From assembly GCF_007565055.1 (NCBI RefSeq), contig NC_044557.1, positions 78,192,595-78,256,594 on the forward strand: a stretch of DNA of 64,000 bases, given 5' to 3'. This DNA is from Rhinopithecus roxellana. Its lineage: Eukaryota > Chordata > Mammalia > Primates > Cercopithecidae. The notes beneath the pieces are model-generated. The model saw only the letters and a program-made list of their open reading frames with translations, was not told the DNA's origin and did no database searches. This document shows positions 21,262-33,294 of this stretch, piece after piece; positions within the stretch are counted from its first letter, which is position 1, and every line of letters starts with the position of its first letter. The translations under genes were made by a program, and so were the position numbers.

Positions 21262-21615
21262 CATTGCTGACTTATGATGGAGTCATGTCCCAATAAACCA
21301 ATTGAAAGTATCATAAATCAAAAATGCCTTTAATACACCTAAACTCCCAAACATCATAGCATAGCCTACCTTGAAGGTATTCAGAACACTTATATCAGCC
21401 TGTGGTTGGGCAAAATTATCCAACACATAGCTTATATTATAATGCAGTGTTGAATATCTAGTGTAATTGATTGAATATTATATTGGAAATAAAAAAAGAA
21501 TGATTTTCTGGGCACTTGAAGTATGGTTTCTACTGAATTCACATCATTTCTGCACCATTTTAAAGTCTAAAAATTGTAAGTTGACATTACAAGTCTGTGA
21601 CCATCTGTATACTGC
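21262..21615. mobile_element. Tigger-like MITE (mariner/Tc1 superfamily), tentative
   Basis: The left arm tgacttatgatggagtcatg and right arm aattgtaagttgacattaca, ending gtgaccatctgtata, are remnants of terminal inverted repeats. The interior (taatacacctaaactcccaa, catagcatagcctacctt, tggttgggcaaaattatcca, cagtgttgaatatct, gaagtatggtttctactgaa) matches a medium-copy primate MITE I associate with the Tigger group. Non-coding. The superfamily is likely; the exact family is not claimed. Confidence 0.6.
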
Positions 21616-21680
21616 CTCATGAACAATATGAAAACTTATAACAATATAATTCCACTGATTTCTTTCCCATACTTTGTTCT

Positions 21681-22034
21681 TGATATGGTTTGGCTGTGTC
21701 CCCATTCAAATCTCAACTTGAATTGTATCTCCCACAATTCCCATGTGTTGTGGGAGGAACCCAGGGGAAGGTAATTGAATCATGGTGGCCAGTCTTTCCC
21801 ATGCTACTGTCATTATGGCGAATAAGTCTCATGAGATCTGATGGGTTTTTCAGGGGTTTCTGCTTCTGCTTTTTCCTCTTTCTTTCTTGCTCCCACCACG
21901 TAAGAAGTGCCTTTCACCTCCTGCAGTGGTTCTGAGGCCTCCCCAGCCATGTGGAACTGTAAGTCCAATTGAACCTCTTTTTCTTCCCAATCTCAGGTAT
22001 ATTTTTATCAGCTGTGTGAAAACAGACTAATACA
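21681..22034 (+). mobile_element. Solo LTR of an ERVL-MaLR element (MST/THE1 type)
   Basis: Runs from tgatatggtttggctgtgtc to gactaataca. It has the family's tgtgttgtgggaggaaccca, gaataagtctcatgagatct, cacgtaagaagtgcctttca, ggcctccccagccatgtgga and tgaacctcttt. Flanking pentamers gttct (21676-21680) and gtttt (22035-22039) are consistent with a 5-bp duplication with one change. The 81-codon frame at 21690-21935 lies inside it and is not a gene. Confidence 0.92.
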
Positions 22035-22039
22035 GTTTT

Positions 22040-22879
22040 GTTGCTTCCATAGATTTTATTTTCACATATACTATAAACTCCATAGGATACATAAGTTTGC
22101 TTTAAAAATTGTCAATAGCGTATCCTTTGAATATAAAACAGAATTTTGTTTCCATGAACTTTGCCCCCTGGTGCCACGCCCAAGGATATGTTACATACAT
22201 GAAAAAGGGGTCTCTGGGGATGTTATAAGGTTGCAAATCACTCGACCTTAAAATAGAAAGATCATCCTGGATTATTCAAATGATTTAGTATAATCACAGA
22301 AAACCAGGAAAAGACAGAAGAGGAAGTCAGAATTAGAAGGACAAAACAATATGACCTTCTATTGTTGAAATAAAGCTAGAAGAGGTCATGTGTAAAGCCC
22401 AAGAAGAAAATTAATTCTGGCAGCAATCAGCGAACCTGAAAGTGGATCCAAAGCACAGAAGATAACTGCAGACCAGGCCGATACCTTGATTTTAGCCTAA
22501 TGCTAACGAGACCCTTAGCAGAGGACTTAGCCACTACATGCCAGGCTTTTAACCTACAGCAATGGTCAAATAATACATTTATGTTGCTTAAAGTGATGGT
22601 AATACGTTATAAAACAAAAGAAAGTGAATTCTGTATATTATGTACATAATTCTGTATATTACTTATTTATACTACTATTTATTATTCACTGTATATAATT
22701 ATGTATACATATATATGTAATGCATAGAAAATAACTAATGCATCTTTTTGTGTTGTTCTTCCCTCCTACTTCTTGTGAATGTGGGCTTCCATTTATTTAC
22801 CACTTCCCATTAATCTGAGGAATTTAGCATTGATTGAAGGGCATATCCATGAGAAATGAAATTTCTCAGATTACATTTT
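22040..22879. other. Unassigned AT-rich sequence
   Basis: Contains a short direct repeat of attctgtatatta near 22627-22661 in AT-rich DNA. No gene or recognised repeat family. Confidence 0.5.
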
Positions 22880-23630
22880 TTCAGAAAATAGTTTTATTTT
22901 ACATTCATTTTTGAAGGATATTTTACTTTGTATGTAATTCTAGCTTGAATTTTACTTTCTGTTAGCATTTTAAAGATATCTTTCTACTTATTTTTAAATC
23001 TGACAAGAGAAGTCAGCTGTCACTGGTGTCATTTTTCTGTTTGTAGAATATGACATTTTTCCTTTGAATCCCTGACAATTAATCTGCAATATGCCTAGCC
23101 ATATTTTCATTTTATCTTCCTTTATGTTCACTACAATTCTTAAATTGTGGTTAGTTTTTCACTAATTTTGGAAAATACTCGCATATTACATATTCACACA
23201 TTTCTTCTGTCCTACTCTTTATCTTCTTCTTTGGAGACTCTAATTACACATTATCTTAGACAATTTGATTTTGTTCTATACATCTCTGACATTCTTTCTA
23301 TTTTTACTATTAAGTTTGGATACTTTCTACTGATCTATCTTCAACTTCACTAATCCTTTCATCTGTTGATCTCATGATCTTGCTAATAATATCAAATAAA
23401 TTATTTCTAATAACATATATTTTCATTTCTAGAATTGCCATTTTTATTGATTTTTCTCTGTAGAAATTTTCTATTTGTTTTTATGTGTTTTCAACCTTTT
23501 ACAATTAATCATTGAACATATTTATCATAGTTATTTCAAAGTTCGTATTTGATCAATAGACTATGAGAACCATGTCTTGGTTTGCTTTTATTGAATATTT
23601 CCTCTCTTGACCTAAGGTCACATCTTCTTG

Positions 23631-23670
23631 CTTTTTTTGCTATCTCATTACTTTTTTTGCTATCTCATTA
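23631..23670. repeat. Perfect 20-bp tandem duplication next to an Alu insertion site
   Basis: Units 23631-23650 and 23651-23670 are identical (ctttttttgc followed by tatctcatta). The second unit also supplies the left target-site duplication of the Alu that follows, and tatctcattactttt recurs to the right of the Alu at 23970-23984. Confidence 0.97.
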
Positions 23671-23984
23671 CTTTTTTTTTTTCTGAGATGGAGTCTCGCT
23701 CTGTCGCCCAGGCTGGAGTGCAGTGGCGCCATCTCCGCTCACTGCAAACTGCGCTGCCTCCCGGGTTCACGCCATTCTCCTGCCTCAGCCTGCCTAGAAG
23801 CTGGGACCACAGACGCCCGCCACCACGCCCGTCTAATTTTTTTGTATTTTTAGTAGAGACGGGGTTTCACTGTGTTCGCCACAATGGTCTCGATCTCCTC
23901 ACCTCCTGATCCACCTGCCTCGGCCTCCCAAATTGCTGGAATTACAGGCATGAGCCACCACGCCCGGCCTATCTCATTACTTTT
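23661..23984 (-). mobile_element. AluY: AluY-type SINE with target-site duplication
   Basis: Minus-strand Alu body from the T run at about 23672 to 23969 (ending cgcccggcc). The direct repeats tatctcattactttt at 23661-23675 and 23970-23984 flank it. Both monomers are complete. It carries private changes such as caaactgcgctgcctc and tgttcgccacaatgg. It sits in the old L1M block. The 93-codon plus frame at 23628-23909 is an antisense-Alu artefact. Confidence 0.95.
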
Positions 23985-24260
23985 AAAATTTTATTTTAAC
24001 TTGTAAAAGCTCAGTAGAGGCTGAAGCAAATAATATTTTTTTTGCCAGAAAATGATACATCCTTTCTTCTTTCAGGCTGCCATCGGGTAACTGAGTCAAT
24101 GTAATATATTGTTGTCTTGGGCCTGGCCTTTGTTGCAAATTTAGTTAGAGTCAGTTTAACTGACTTCAGATATTTTGATGGCAGAATTTGGGCTTGCTTT
24201 TAGTGCGACTTAGGGTCTGAGTACCATAAAGCCTTTGATATTTTAATACTTTATGTAAGA

Positions 24261-26080
24261 ATAAAGACTTTACCTTTTCCTTGGTATGGCAGAAAGATTC
24301 AATAGTGTCTCTCATGCTTCTCACCTCCTGCTATTTATACGTTTGTCTAATTCCCTCTGATTCAAGAACTGTAATTTATTCTAATAAATGGATGTGTAAA
24401 ATGTGACAAGGTGTGCATGATTACATAAGAATATAGCACCTATGTCTAGAGTCAGATCCTCTTTCTCCTTTTTCCCAATTTCTCTTTTTCCCGTTCTCTA
24501 CCACTTCCCAAAGACAGCTGCTATTAATCCCACAGGTGTAAGAAAATGAAATATGCCAATGTCTGAAGACAGCATGGATGTAGATTATTTCTCAATCAAG
24601 ACTCAGATGAGATACCAGAACTGGGGAATACCTTAATTATAATGTGTGTGGTGCTCTACAGAGACCTCACATAGGCCATTCCTGTTTTGGAAAACCACAG
24701 AATCCATGAGAATCCCTGGTTCTCTTCAGTTCTCTTGTCCCATTCTCACCGTTCTATGTATTAACTTCACACATTTGATGAAGATTTGTAAAGAGGAGTT
24801 GTTGGGCAGAGGAGGACTTGCTTGTGTTTTGGTTGTGCCTTAAATTTCAAGACTTAAGTTTAAAAATCATCATAAGTTATGCTGGCCAAAACATGACTGA
24901 TAAACAATATTATATATCTGTCAGGTTATTCCTTTCCATTCTCTGTGGGATGTTCTTTCTTCTTCTGCCAATTCACCAAGTTGACAACAGTGTTGGTCTC
25001 TCCTCTGCTGGGAAAGTCTTGCCATATTCTGGAATTTAGTTCATTTAGCACTGATACTATATCTTGCACAGCAGTTACAATGAGGGTAATACTTTGTTGA
25101 ACTAAAGTCAGTCAATAGTAATTCTTCAGAATTTATGATAGGAACACTATTTCTTTAGTGCTTTAATGGGATTACTAATATGATATTTCCCTGGTATGCA
25201 GTGTTATTTTTGACTTACAATCTTGGCCAGTGTTGAAGGACAGATTTAAAGGTCTCACCTGGGCTTTATACACTGTGAGAGTGTGCTTGTCTCACAGGTC
25301 AACATTCAAATGTGAGAGTTACTTCAACTTTCAAATATGTCAATCTAAATTATAGGGATTCCAGTTCTCAATGGACTCACTACAAACAAAATCATTAGTC
25401 AGACATCTTTTTATTACATGACGATTGTAAGTCTCCATTCTGTTATAACAGAGGATTCAACAGATATCAATGTCAAGTCAAACCTTGTGTTCAATAGTTT
25501 TCAACATGTCTGAATATATTATCCTTTCCCCAGTGTATTGTCACCTGAGCAGAATGGGAATAGACTTGTGAAAGACTGGTAAAATCCATATGATATATAC
25601 TTTTCATGGAGTTTCATGATTCTTCTACTAAAGTCCTGGTCACCTCCCTTATCACTGGATTCCAGAACAGAAAATAGGTTCAAATCTCAATAACGACCTT
25701 TTCTTTCTATGACATCCCTTACTTTCCTTCTCCTTTATTTTCACTTTCATCTATAATTCTTCCATAGCAGAACCCTTGCTTGTTCCTTGTCTATTACAGG
25801 GCAGTGTTTATTAATCATCTTCACAATGGCCAACAGATCAAGTCCTTTTGCCTTCTCTTCTAACTGGGCCTGATATTTGGTATATTTTTCACACTGGCTC
25901 CATTGATTAAGTGCCATAGTTTGGCATCATTTACTTTGGTGTCTTATCATCATAAGGCTAATAATGAGGTCAGCTTCATGACCACTTCTGCCATCATCAG
26001 CCCTAACCCATAGTAGGAAATCCATAGAATATATATTATGCGAAATTAAGGACATATTTATACTTAAAATTTATTATTTA
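24261..26080. other. Unassigned 1.8 kb
   Basis: Less AT-rich than its surroundings, but I recognise no repeat family, exon structure or protein motif. The 65- and 73-codon plus frames (24646-24843, 24818-25039) do not read like a known protein. It may be an old retroelement interior that I cannot identify. Confidence 0.4.
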
Positions 26081-26083
26081 TGA

Positions 26084-26966
26084 ATTTACAAGCAAAAAAA
26101 AAAAAACCATTAAAAAGTGGCCAATGACATGAACAGACACTTTTCAGGAAGACATTCATGTGGCCAACAAGCATATGAAATAAAAACAAGTTCAATATTA
26201 CTGATCGTGAGAGAAATGCAAATCAAAACCACAATGCAATGCCATCTTACATCAGTCAGAATGGCTACTATAAAACAGAGTCAAAAAATAACAGGTGCTC
26301 GCAAGGTTGAGGAGAAAAAGAGTGCATAAACACTGTTGGTGTGTGAAAATTAGTTCAACCATTGTAGAAAACAGTATATTGATTCCTCAATGACCTAAAG
26401 ACAGAAATACCATTTAGCCCAGCAATCCCATTACTGGATATATAGCGAAAGGAATATGAATTGTTCTATCATAAAGACACATGCACATGTATGTTCATTG
26501 CAACACTATTCACAATAGCTAAGACATGGAATCAGCCCAAATGCCCATCAAGAATAGAACAGATAAAGAAAATGTGGTACATACACAACATTGAATACTA
26601 TGCAGCCATAAAACCGAATGAGATCATGTTTTCTTGCAGAAATATAGATGGTGTTATTGGCCATTATCCTCAGCAAACTAACCCAGTAATAGAGAACCAA
26701 ATACTGCATGTTCTCACTTATAAATTAGAGCTAAATGATGAGAACACATGGACACATAGAGGGGGAACAACAAGCACTGGAGCCTTTTGGAGGGTGTAGA
26801 GTGGGAGGAGGGAGATGATTAGAAAAAATAACGAATGAGTCCTGAGCTTAATACTTGGATGATGAAATAATCTGTACAAAAAACCCATGACACAAGTTTA
26901 CCTATATAACAAACCTGCACATGTACCCATAAACTTAGAAGTTAAAATAAATAAATAAAATAAAAT
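26084..26966 (+). mobile_element. L1: Older primate L1 3' end (L1PB/L1MA-like)
   Basis: Starts in the ORF2 C-terminal region (ccattaaaaagtggccaatg, gacatgaacagacac) and ends with the 3' UTR cacatggacacatagagggg, aacaagcactggagcctttt, aaacccatgacacaagttta, acctgcacatgtaccc and an A-rich tail of aaataaataaa. The 3' UTR wording differs from the L1PA-type copies at 14.5 and 18.4 kb and fits an older L1PB/L1MA lineage. ORF2 frames (26117-26329, 26461-26799) are broken by many indels. No clear target-site duplication. Confidence 0.85.
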
Positions 26967-27469
26967 TATCTGAAATTCAAATTTAAGTGTAGTCGTATAT
27001 TTTTTTTCTGGCAGACACAAGTGGACAACCACCACCAAGTATTTTATTGATCCCTGTGTCACTCCCACCAGTTCATCCCTGATGGCATTGATAAGTGGTG
27101 AGTCATTTTGGCAATCGTAGTGAATGTGATTGTGTGGTAGATCTTATGACCGAACATAACATGTCCAGTCAGCAGGCCCACCTGAACTTTTTGGCATCAT
27201 CCTTAATATCTGTCAGAACAACTCAGGAATTTACACTTTGCTTAACTTGGATCATTATTTTTCTCAGGCTGCAAAAAGCCACTATAGAAAAAAGTGTATC
27301 TTATCCCTGGAAGTCCTTCCCAGGCTATTAATTCCTGTTTCAAAAAAATAAAAAAAAAAAATCTCATGAATATCATTCTTGTCTAGTACTATGTTACAAT
27401 CTCCTTGATCAAGCACCCTCTCAATTTCGGGGATACTTTCTGGCTCATGGTGAAGTATGTTGACTAGAT
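26967..27469. other. Unassigned sequence
   Basis: No repeat family or gene recognised. Confidence 0.45.
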
Positions 27470-27838
27470 TGTTAGTCTGTTTTGCATTGCAAAAGGAGTA
27501 TCTGAGGCTGTGTAATGTATAAAGAAAAAAAGGTTTATTTGGCTTACGGTTCTGCAGGCTGTACATGAAGCATAGTGCTGGCTTCTGTCCCTGGTGAGGC
27601 CTCAGGAAGCTTACAGTCATGACAGGAGATTAAAGGGAGCCAGCCAGCATGTCACATTGCACGAGAGGGAGTAGGGGAGGGGAATGTGTCAGGCTTTTTT
27701 CAACAACTGGATCTCATGTGAACTCTTTATCATGGGGAAGGCACCACAATCCAAGCACCTCTACCCGGGTCCCATCTCCAACACTGGGATCACATTTCTA
27801 CATGAGATTCGGGGGGGACAAACATCTAAACAATATCA
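27470..27838 (-). mobile_element. MLT1-type MaLR LTR, antisense
   Basis: Reads as the reverse complement of an MLT1 LTR: tgttagtctgttttgcattg at the left, ataaagaaaaaaaggtttat, ttggcttacggttctgcagg, ggtgaggcctcaggaagctt, acagtcatgacagg, ggatctcatgtgaactcttt, and the closing aaacaatatca. Older than the MST/THE1 LTRs of this window. The 112-codon minus frame at 27282-27620 crosses it by chance. Confidence 0.8.
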
Positions 27839-30800
27839 TGGATCTTTCAGTTACTTGAGATAAGACTACTTTTCCATGCTTAGTAAATTCAACATGTCCC
27901 CAGACGGCTTATGATGGTATAACCTTTGTGTAGGGCCTCTCAGTCAGGACAGTAGTTCTTGAGAAGGTCCCCTGGTTCTCTGTTACCCTGTAGAGGAAAA
28001 GGCCTATGTGTCATCCTACATATGGAAGTGCTACTTCATGCCACACAGAAGTGGATGACCTCTTCCATTTCTCATCAACCTTCAGAAAAAAAAAATATTC
28101 ATAGGCCTCCATGGAGATATCCCATCCCATGTTGGAGGGTCTCAGATTTTCCAAATTGTGCCTGACTTTAAGATGCCAGACCTGCCTTGATAGCATTTAA
28201 ACACCTCTGAAGCTCTATCACCAGGTCTTATCAGATCTTGGATTCTATACTCATCTGAGTTGTTGTTGCACTGCACTGTAGGAGATAAAGGCCACCTCTG
28301 CACCCAAATTGAACACACAACTCTCACCTTGATCCTTTAACAATTTCACTGCCCTCAGTTATTTCTTATCCCACTATAGGACATTAATGTAGTATAGCCA
28401 TAAATAGACAATTATACTGCCTTTGCAGGCATTATTTTCCCCACATCTTTCAAATGTCTACATCATGTCACCCAACTGGATAAGGCACCCCCACTACTGG
28501 AATGTTTTCTCAGGTTACACCTGATGAAATCTTTCAGAAGTAAACTTGCTACCTTGTACACTATCAGGACTGAGTTCCACTCAGAATGGAGTCATTTTTG
28601 CTCAGTGGGCTTTGAGGGAACTCTCCTTAAAGTGACCTCTTACCAGCTTGTTATCTCAGGACCAGGACCTAGACCAAGACCACTTGATCTAGTTCAGGTC
28701 CTGTAAGAAGAAGCAGATACCAAGACATGATTAGTCCTACTTGCTTTTTTGTTTTCTTTTGGAAAAAAATATCTTTGAAAGCTAAAAGATGAGAAAGAAC
28801 AGCCTCTGATACCCTGAAGCTGTCCCGATATGGTCATCCTGTTAGGAACTCGGCAAACATTCACAGTGCTGGGTATTGTCCTATTTAAATGAATCATTTC
28901 ATAGAGCAGCAATATCTGTCAAAGCCAGTCTGTAGCCATGATCAGTCAAAATAAACAACCAAAAATCCCTCTGTAAAGGTACACATAAAATACAAAAGTT
29001 ATTCAAACCACAAAATGTCAGACATCTCCTTTTTTTCAGCTAACCTGTGTGACTGTGGCTTCATTACCAATTATAGGTTTATCCTTTCATTAGTCTGACC
29101 TCCTTGTAAACAAAATTTCATAAAATACTCAATCATAAGTTAAACTCATTTTCTGATGGCATTCAATCCAGAGCTAAGGCATGCTTTTTGAAATCCTCCC
29201 ATAAATCACTTAGCAGAACCCCAAATTCTATTCTTTCTGACTTTCTGAAGCTAAAACTTCCAATGATTTCTTGTGATGCACATTTCATCTCATGAGAATG
29301 AAGAATAACCCCAGTTTTTCAAGAACAAGAGAGTTTCTTGTGCTTTTTGCCTAGATTAAAAGACAAGTATGAAGGAATAGGCATACACAGGTAGAACCTT
29401 CTATAAACAAAACAAAAAATATCCCATATTTGTAAGAGGGGAAAAAAAAAGAGGCTTGGTCAGGAAGTCTCAGTATACTGCACAATTCTTAAAAAAAATT
29501 ATCCTGTCAAATGTGTAATCCCCAAGCAAATATCTCATATTCGAGATGTCCTTCATTTGGCAAAAATGACTCAATTTTAGCTGGGAGCAGTCTGGGGGAA
29601 GTATAGCCTTGGTGTGAATGTTGGAGAAAATCCAAATGCCTGGCAACTGATGGGCACCATTCAAATATGCTTCTCACAGCAGTTTCTCTTGAAGGGATAT
29701 CTGAGTGGTGTGCAGTCATGGATGCTACAGAAAGAAAATAAGGTAATAGTGATATAAATTACATGGACAATTATCACTGATTAAAGACACCACATTTTGA
29801 GAATGTTAATACAAGTAATGGATGCAAGTGCAAATTCAAATATATGATTGTTACAACTTCACACTGGATTGGATATTGGGGTTTAAAGAATGGAAGGAAT
29901 GAATAGATTTGAAGCTGGGGGAGCTGGGGAAATGGTGAAATTAAACAAAGTTACAATAAGAACAGGATATAGTGAGATGATTTTGATATTCTGGAGAAAT
30001 GTATTGGTCAAAATTCCAGCAAAGTTTTAAAAAGTTATGTCTGGATGTTATAAGAGGTAGGATTTTTATGATTTATGATAGGATTTTATGATAAAAATCA
30101 TAAAATATTTTTATGATTTTTAAAGGAAAAGAGAAAATAAATATTTGATATATATTTACTTTAAGATTATAGTTTAAATGATAGGAGGTCAAATCATTAA
30201 GAAACCAGTATAGAAAGAAGGAAATAATGCAAAGTCTAGGGAACAATATAGAAAAACAGCAAAAGTAAGGATTAAGCAAGAGGGAGATATGCTAGTGAAA
30301 ATCAAGTAAGTGTCCTAAAAGTTGAGGGAATGAGGGATGATGCAATATCATTCATTCCAATGGAGAGTATATAAATTAAGTGAAGGAAAATGACAGATTT
30401 TCAGGGAAATCAAAGACAAGAATAATTAATTTACAAATCAGAGCAGCACTGGTATCCATTGAAGAAGGTGGATGTGGAGTTTGTGGCAGAGGATGATATT
30501 CTAGGGATAGAAAATGTTTTCCAAAATTCATTCAAGAGCCCACTTGGATCAGAAATAGAAGTTTCTGGGTACTCCTCAGAATAACTATATCAAAATCTAT
30601 CAAAATATGTTGAATGGGCTACCAAGTGAGTTATATAGATCAATGTTTAAAAACAATAATAATATCAGCTTTCTAAGAAAGTTTGGTAGCAAATGATGAG
30701 AAACAGAGAGGATAGAAAAATAGACAGCCACATTTTAATAAGACTAATAAGATGTTACAAAAAAGAATTGAGATGAACTCTGTGGAGAGATGCTTGAGAT

Positions 30801-31510
30801 AGACAATCTGATAAGTAATTAGCCAATCAAGAACTCCCAGATGGCAGGAGAAGAGGGAATGAAACTTACATATTTATAGTTATCCTTACAGTAGAAGAGA
30901 GCCAACTCCTCACTGGGAGGGAGATATAGAAGGGAAAGAACAAATCTTGTTGAAAATAAACTCATGAGAGAAGAGTGAGTTGAGAGAACATTTGTCAAGA
31001 AGTTTGAAAATAGTTTGAGCTCATTTAAGCCCTCTCAAATTACCAATATATCACTGCCTAAAATGAACAGTAGCCCTTAATCTTTCTAACTTTAGATACA
31101 ATTTATTTTTGTTTCTTTGTTTTTCATACTGATGGGCAGGTAAGTATGTTAAGGAAATTAAAATGCTGCAAACTGCAAAAAGATATAATATTTACATATG
31201 ATCAGAGTGAAAAATTATGCCAGATTTGTGAGAAGTATGTCACAAGGCCAAAATTAGCGGAAAGATTAGAGATTAAACATCTATTTCATATTCACATCTC
31301 TATAATGGGGGAAGGAAGGGAGAAGAGTGTTTTAATAACGTACTCCAGCATCTATCACTTTGATATTCTAATAAGCCTCAAGTCACAGAATCATCAATAA
31401 AGAGTACACTTTATTTTTAATATAGTGAATGAATTTTATTATAATCTGTTTATTTAATAGGGCAAAGAGAAATACTGATTTATTGCAATATTACGTTTTG
31501 GGTAAACTCA
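27839..31510. other. Unassigned 3.7 kb (contains a perfect hairpin at 30092)
   Basis: Several short frames on both strands (27959-28165, 28142-28327, 28524-28706, 29470-29719, 31146-31400) have no recognisable motif. Stretches such as 28000-29700 look like an old repeat interior, but I cannot assign a family. No RNA gene seen. Confidence 0.4.
30092..30122. repeat. Perfect inverted repeat (14-bp arms, 3-base loop)
   Basis: Arm taaaaatcataaaa (30092-30105), loop tat, arm ttttatgattttta (30109-30122). Related copies of tttttatgattt and ttttatgat lie just upstream (30063-30092), so the hairpin probably grew from local AT-rich duplication. It is not followed by anything that would make it a gene terminator. 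Confidence 0.9.
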
Positions 31511-31528
31511 GTGTGTGAGTGGGCATGT

Positions 31529-31560
<32 letters not shown>
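31511..31560. repeat. (TG)n microsatellite
   Basis: An interrupted start (gtgtgtgagtgggcatgtgt) is followed by a pure TG run to 31560. Confidence 0.95.
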
Positions 31561-31561
<1 letters not shown>

Positions 31562-31940
31562 AGTGGGGAGAGAGAAGTCATGTGTATGTGTGCCATATTT
31601 CCAAATTCTGATAATTGAGCTTTATATTTAAGCTGATTTTTAAAGCTTTGGAAATTGGTTTTCTCATCATGAAGTACCATTTAAAAAATGGAAACAAATT
31701 TTTAGAACTAAAGAAAATATTTTTATTGTCCTCATTTCACAAGATCTGTGTCGTCTAATAAGGATACCATTTACTTAGAATAAACATGACTCTATAATAT
31801 GTAATAGTAAATAAGGTGAGAATTGAAACAGTTACTTTGGAAATGGCATATGAGGAGGTAATAAACAGAGGGATAAGAACTTGAATAATACTCGAGTTAT
31901 ATATTTTTGGGTTTCACAAAAGCTGGACATTATTATTATT
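31561..31940. other. Unassigned AT-rich sequence
   Basis: No feature recognised. Confidence 0.5.
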
Positions 31941-32235
31941 TTTTTATAGAGAAAGGGCCTCACATTGTTACCTAGACTGGAGTGTAGTGGCACCATCATG
32001 GCTTACTGTAACCTCAGAGTCCTAGCTTCAAGTGATACTCCTGCCTCAGCCTCTGGAGTATTTGGGTCTATAGGCATATGCCACCACACTCAGGTAATTT
32101 TTTAAAAAATTTCTTTGTAGAGCTGGGGTCTCATTATGTTGCCCAGGCTGGTCTGAAACTCCTAGACTCAAGCAATCCTCCTGCCTCAGCCTTCCAAAGC
32201 ACTGGGACTATAGGCACCAGCCACTGTGACTGGCT
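31941..32235 (-). mobile_element. AluJ: Old Alu (AluJ-type), antisense
   Basis: The antisense Alu can be followed from tttttatagagaaagggcct to the end gccactgtgactggct. Its many changes, including ttactgtaacctcagagtcc and the right-monomer text gagctggggtctcattatgt and tgaaactcctagactcaagc, are typical of the AluJ lineage, the oldest dimeric Alus. No clean duplication. Confidence 0.9.
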
Positions 32236-32923
32236 GAGCTAAGTATTAAATGAGATGAGTAAGAATAAATCTGCTTTGTTAGATTTTAGCTTTTAATGTA
32301 AATAATTTTAATATGAATTATGAAAGAAATGAATTTTCATATACTGCATTATAATTAGATATTAATATTCAATGAAGATTAACTTTTATTCATGTTAAAA
32401 TCTGTAGGTGATTATTTTATTAGAAAATTATATTTTATTAATAAAATGTTATTAACTTGTATTAGGAATATGTTTCAGACAAATCAATACTGAGGTGTAA
32501 ATTTAAATGTATTTTACACAAATTTCACTCAATTTTTTTAGTAAATGAAATGTTCAGAAAAATAGTAAAACTTGAATTTAGGTATTACATGGCACCATGT
32601 CTTCCTTCAGTCTTAAATGGACTGCAGTGATAAAATCAGTCTGGACCATCAGTCTTCCTGGATTTCCAAAATGTCATTTTAATTCTAAAACCTGAAAAAC
32701 AGTAAAAAAAAAAAAAAAAAAAACAACTCTGGATTCATTTGCCAAAAAAATCCAATTTATGAACCACTGGGCACTAATAAAAATAATTTTTAAATGTAAT
32801 GATATTAATACTAAAGAAGATAATAATATGCTGTTTTACAAAAGGAGAAAACATCATTTCATGACAGAAACAAATTTGAGACCCAGCTTTCAAACTTAAA
32901 AAAAAAGAAAGAAAATGGTTCAT
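32236..32923. other. Unassigned AT-rich sequence with a 20-base A run
   Basis: An A tract at 32704-32723 is present without a recognisable SINE or processed transcript upstream. Otherwise featureless. Confidence 0.5.
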
Positions 32924-33294
32924 TGATAAGGTTTGGCTGTGTCCCCATTCAAATCTCATCTTGAACTGTAACTCTCACAATTTGCACGTGTTGTGGGAGG
33001 AACCCAGTGGAGGGCGATTGAATTATGAGGGCGGGTCTTTCATGCACTGTTCCTATGATAGTGAATGAGTCTCACAAGATCTGACGGTTTTGAAAAACAG
33101 AGTTTCCCTACACAAGCCCTCTTTTTCCCTGTTGCTATCTACGTAAGATGTGACTTGCTCCTCCATGCCTTCCACCATGATTATGAGGCCTCTCCAGCCA
33201 CATGGAGCTGTAAGTCCACTAAACCCTTTTTTCTATATAACTTATCTAGTCTTGGGTATGTCTTTATCAGCAGCATGAAAATAGACTAATAGAG
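32924..33294 (+). repeat. 5' LTR of the MST element
   Basis: From tgataaggtttggctgtgtc to aatagactaatagag. It shares with the 3' LTR the blocks tagtgaatgagtctcacaag, tttccctacacaagcc(ctct), gccttccaccatgat, and tgtctttatcagcag. The two LTRs were identical at insertion and now differ by many substitutions and indels, so the insertion is old. Confidence 0.93.

Larger units (their letters stand above)
22880..24260 (-). mobile_element. Old L1M 5'-half remnant, antisense, pierced by an AluY
   Basis: The antisense of an L1M 5' region can be followed: tctttggagactctaattac, cttcactaatcctttcatct, tttctagaattgccattttt, atttatcatagttatttcaa, tgagaaccatgtcttggttt, tcttgacctaaggtcacatc. Beyond the Alu the text continues in the same style. 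Diverged, with no coding frame. Confidence 0.55.

Noticed and set aside
29000..29100. Polypyrimidine-AG (tttttttcag) near 29030-29040 as a splice acceptor of a hidden exon
   Set aside because: No open frame, donor site or neighbouring exon supports it; such motifs are frequent by chance.
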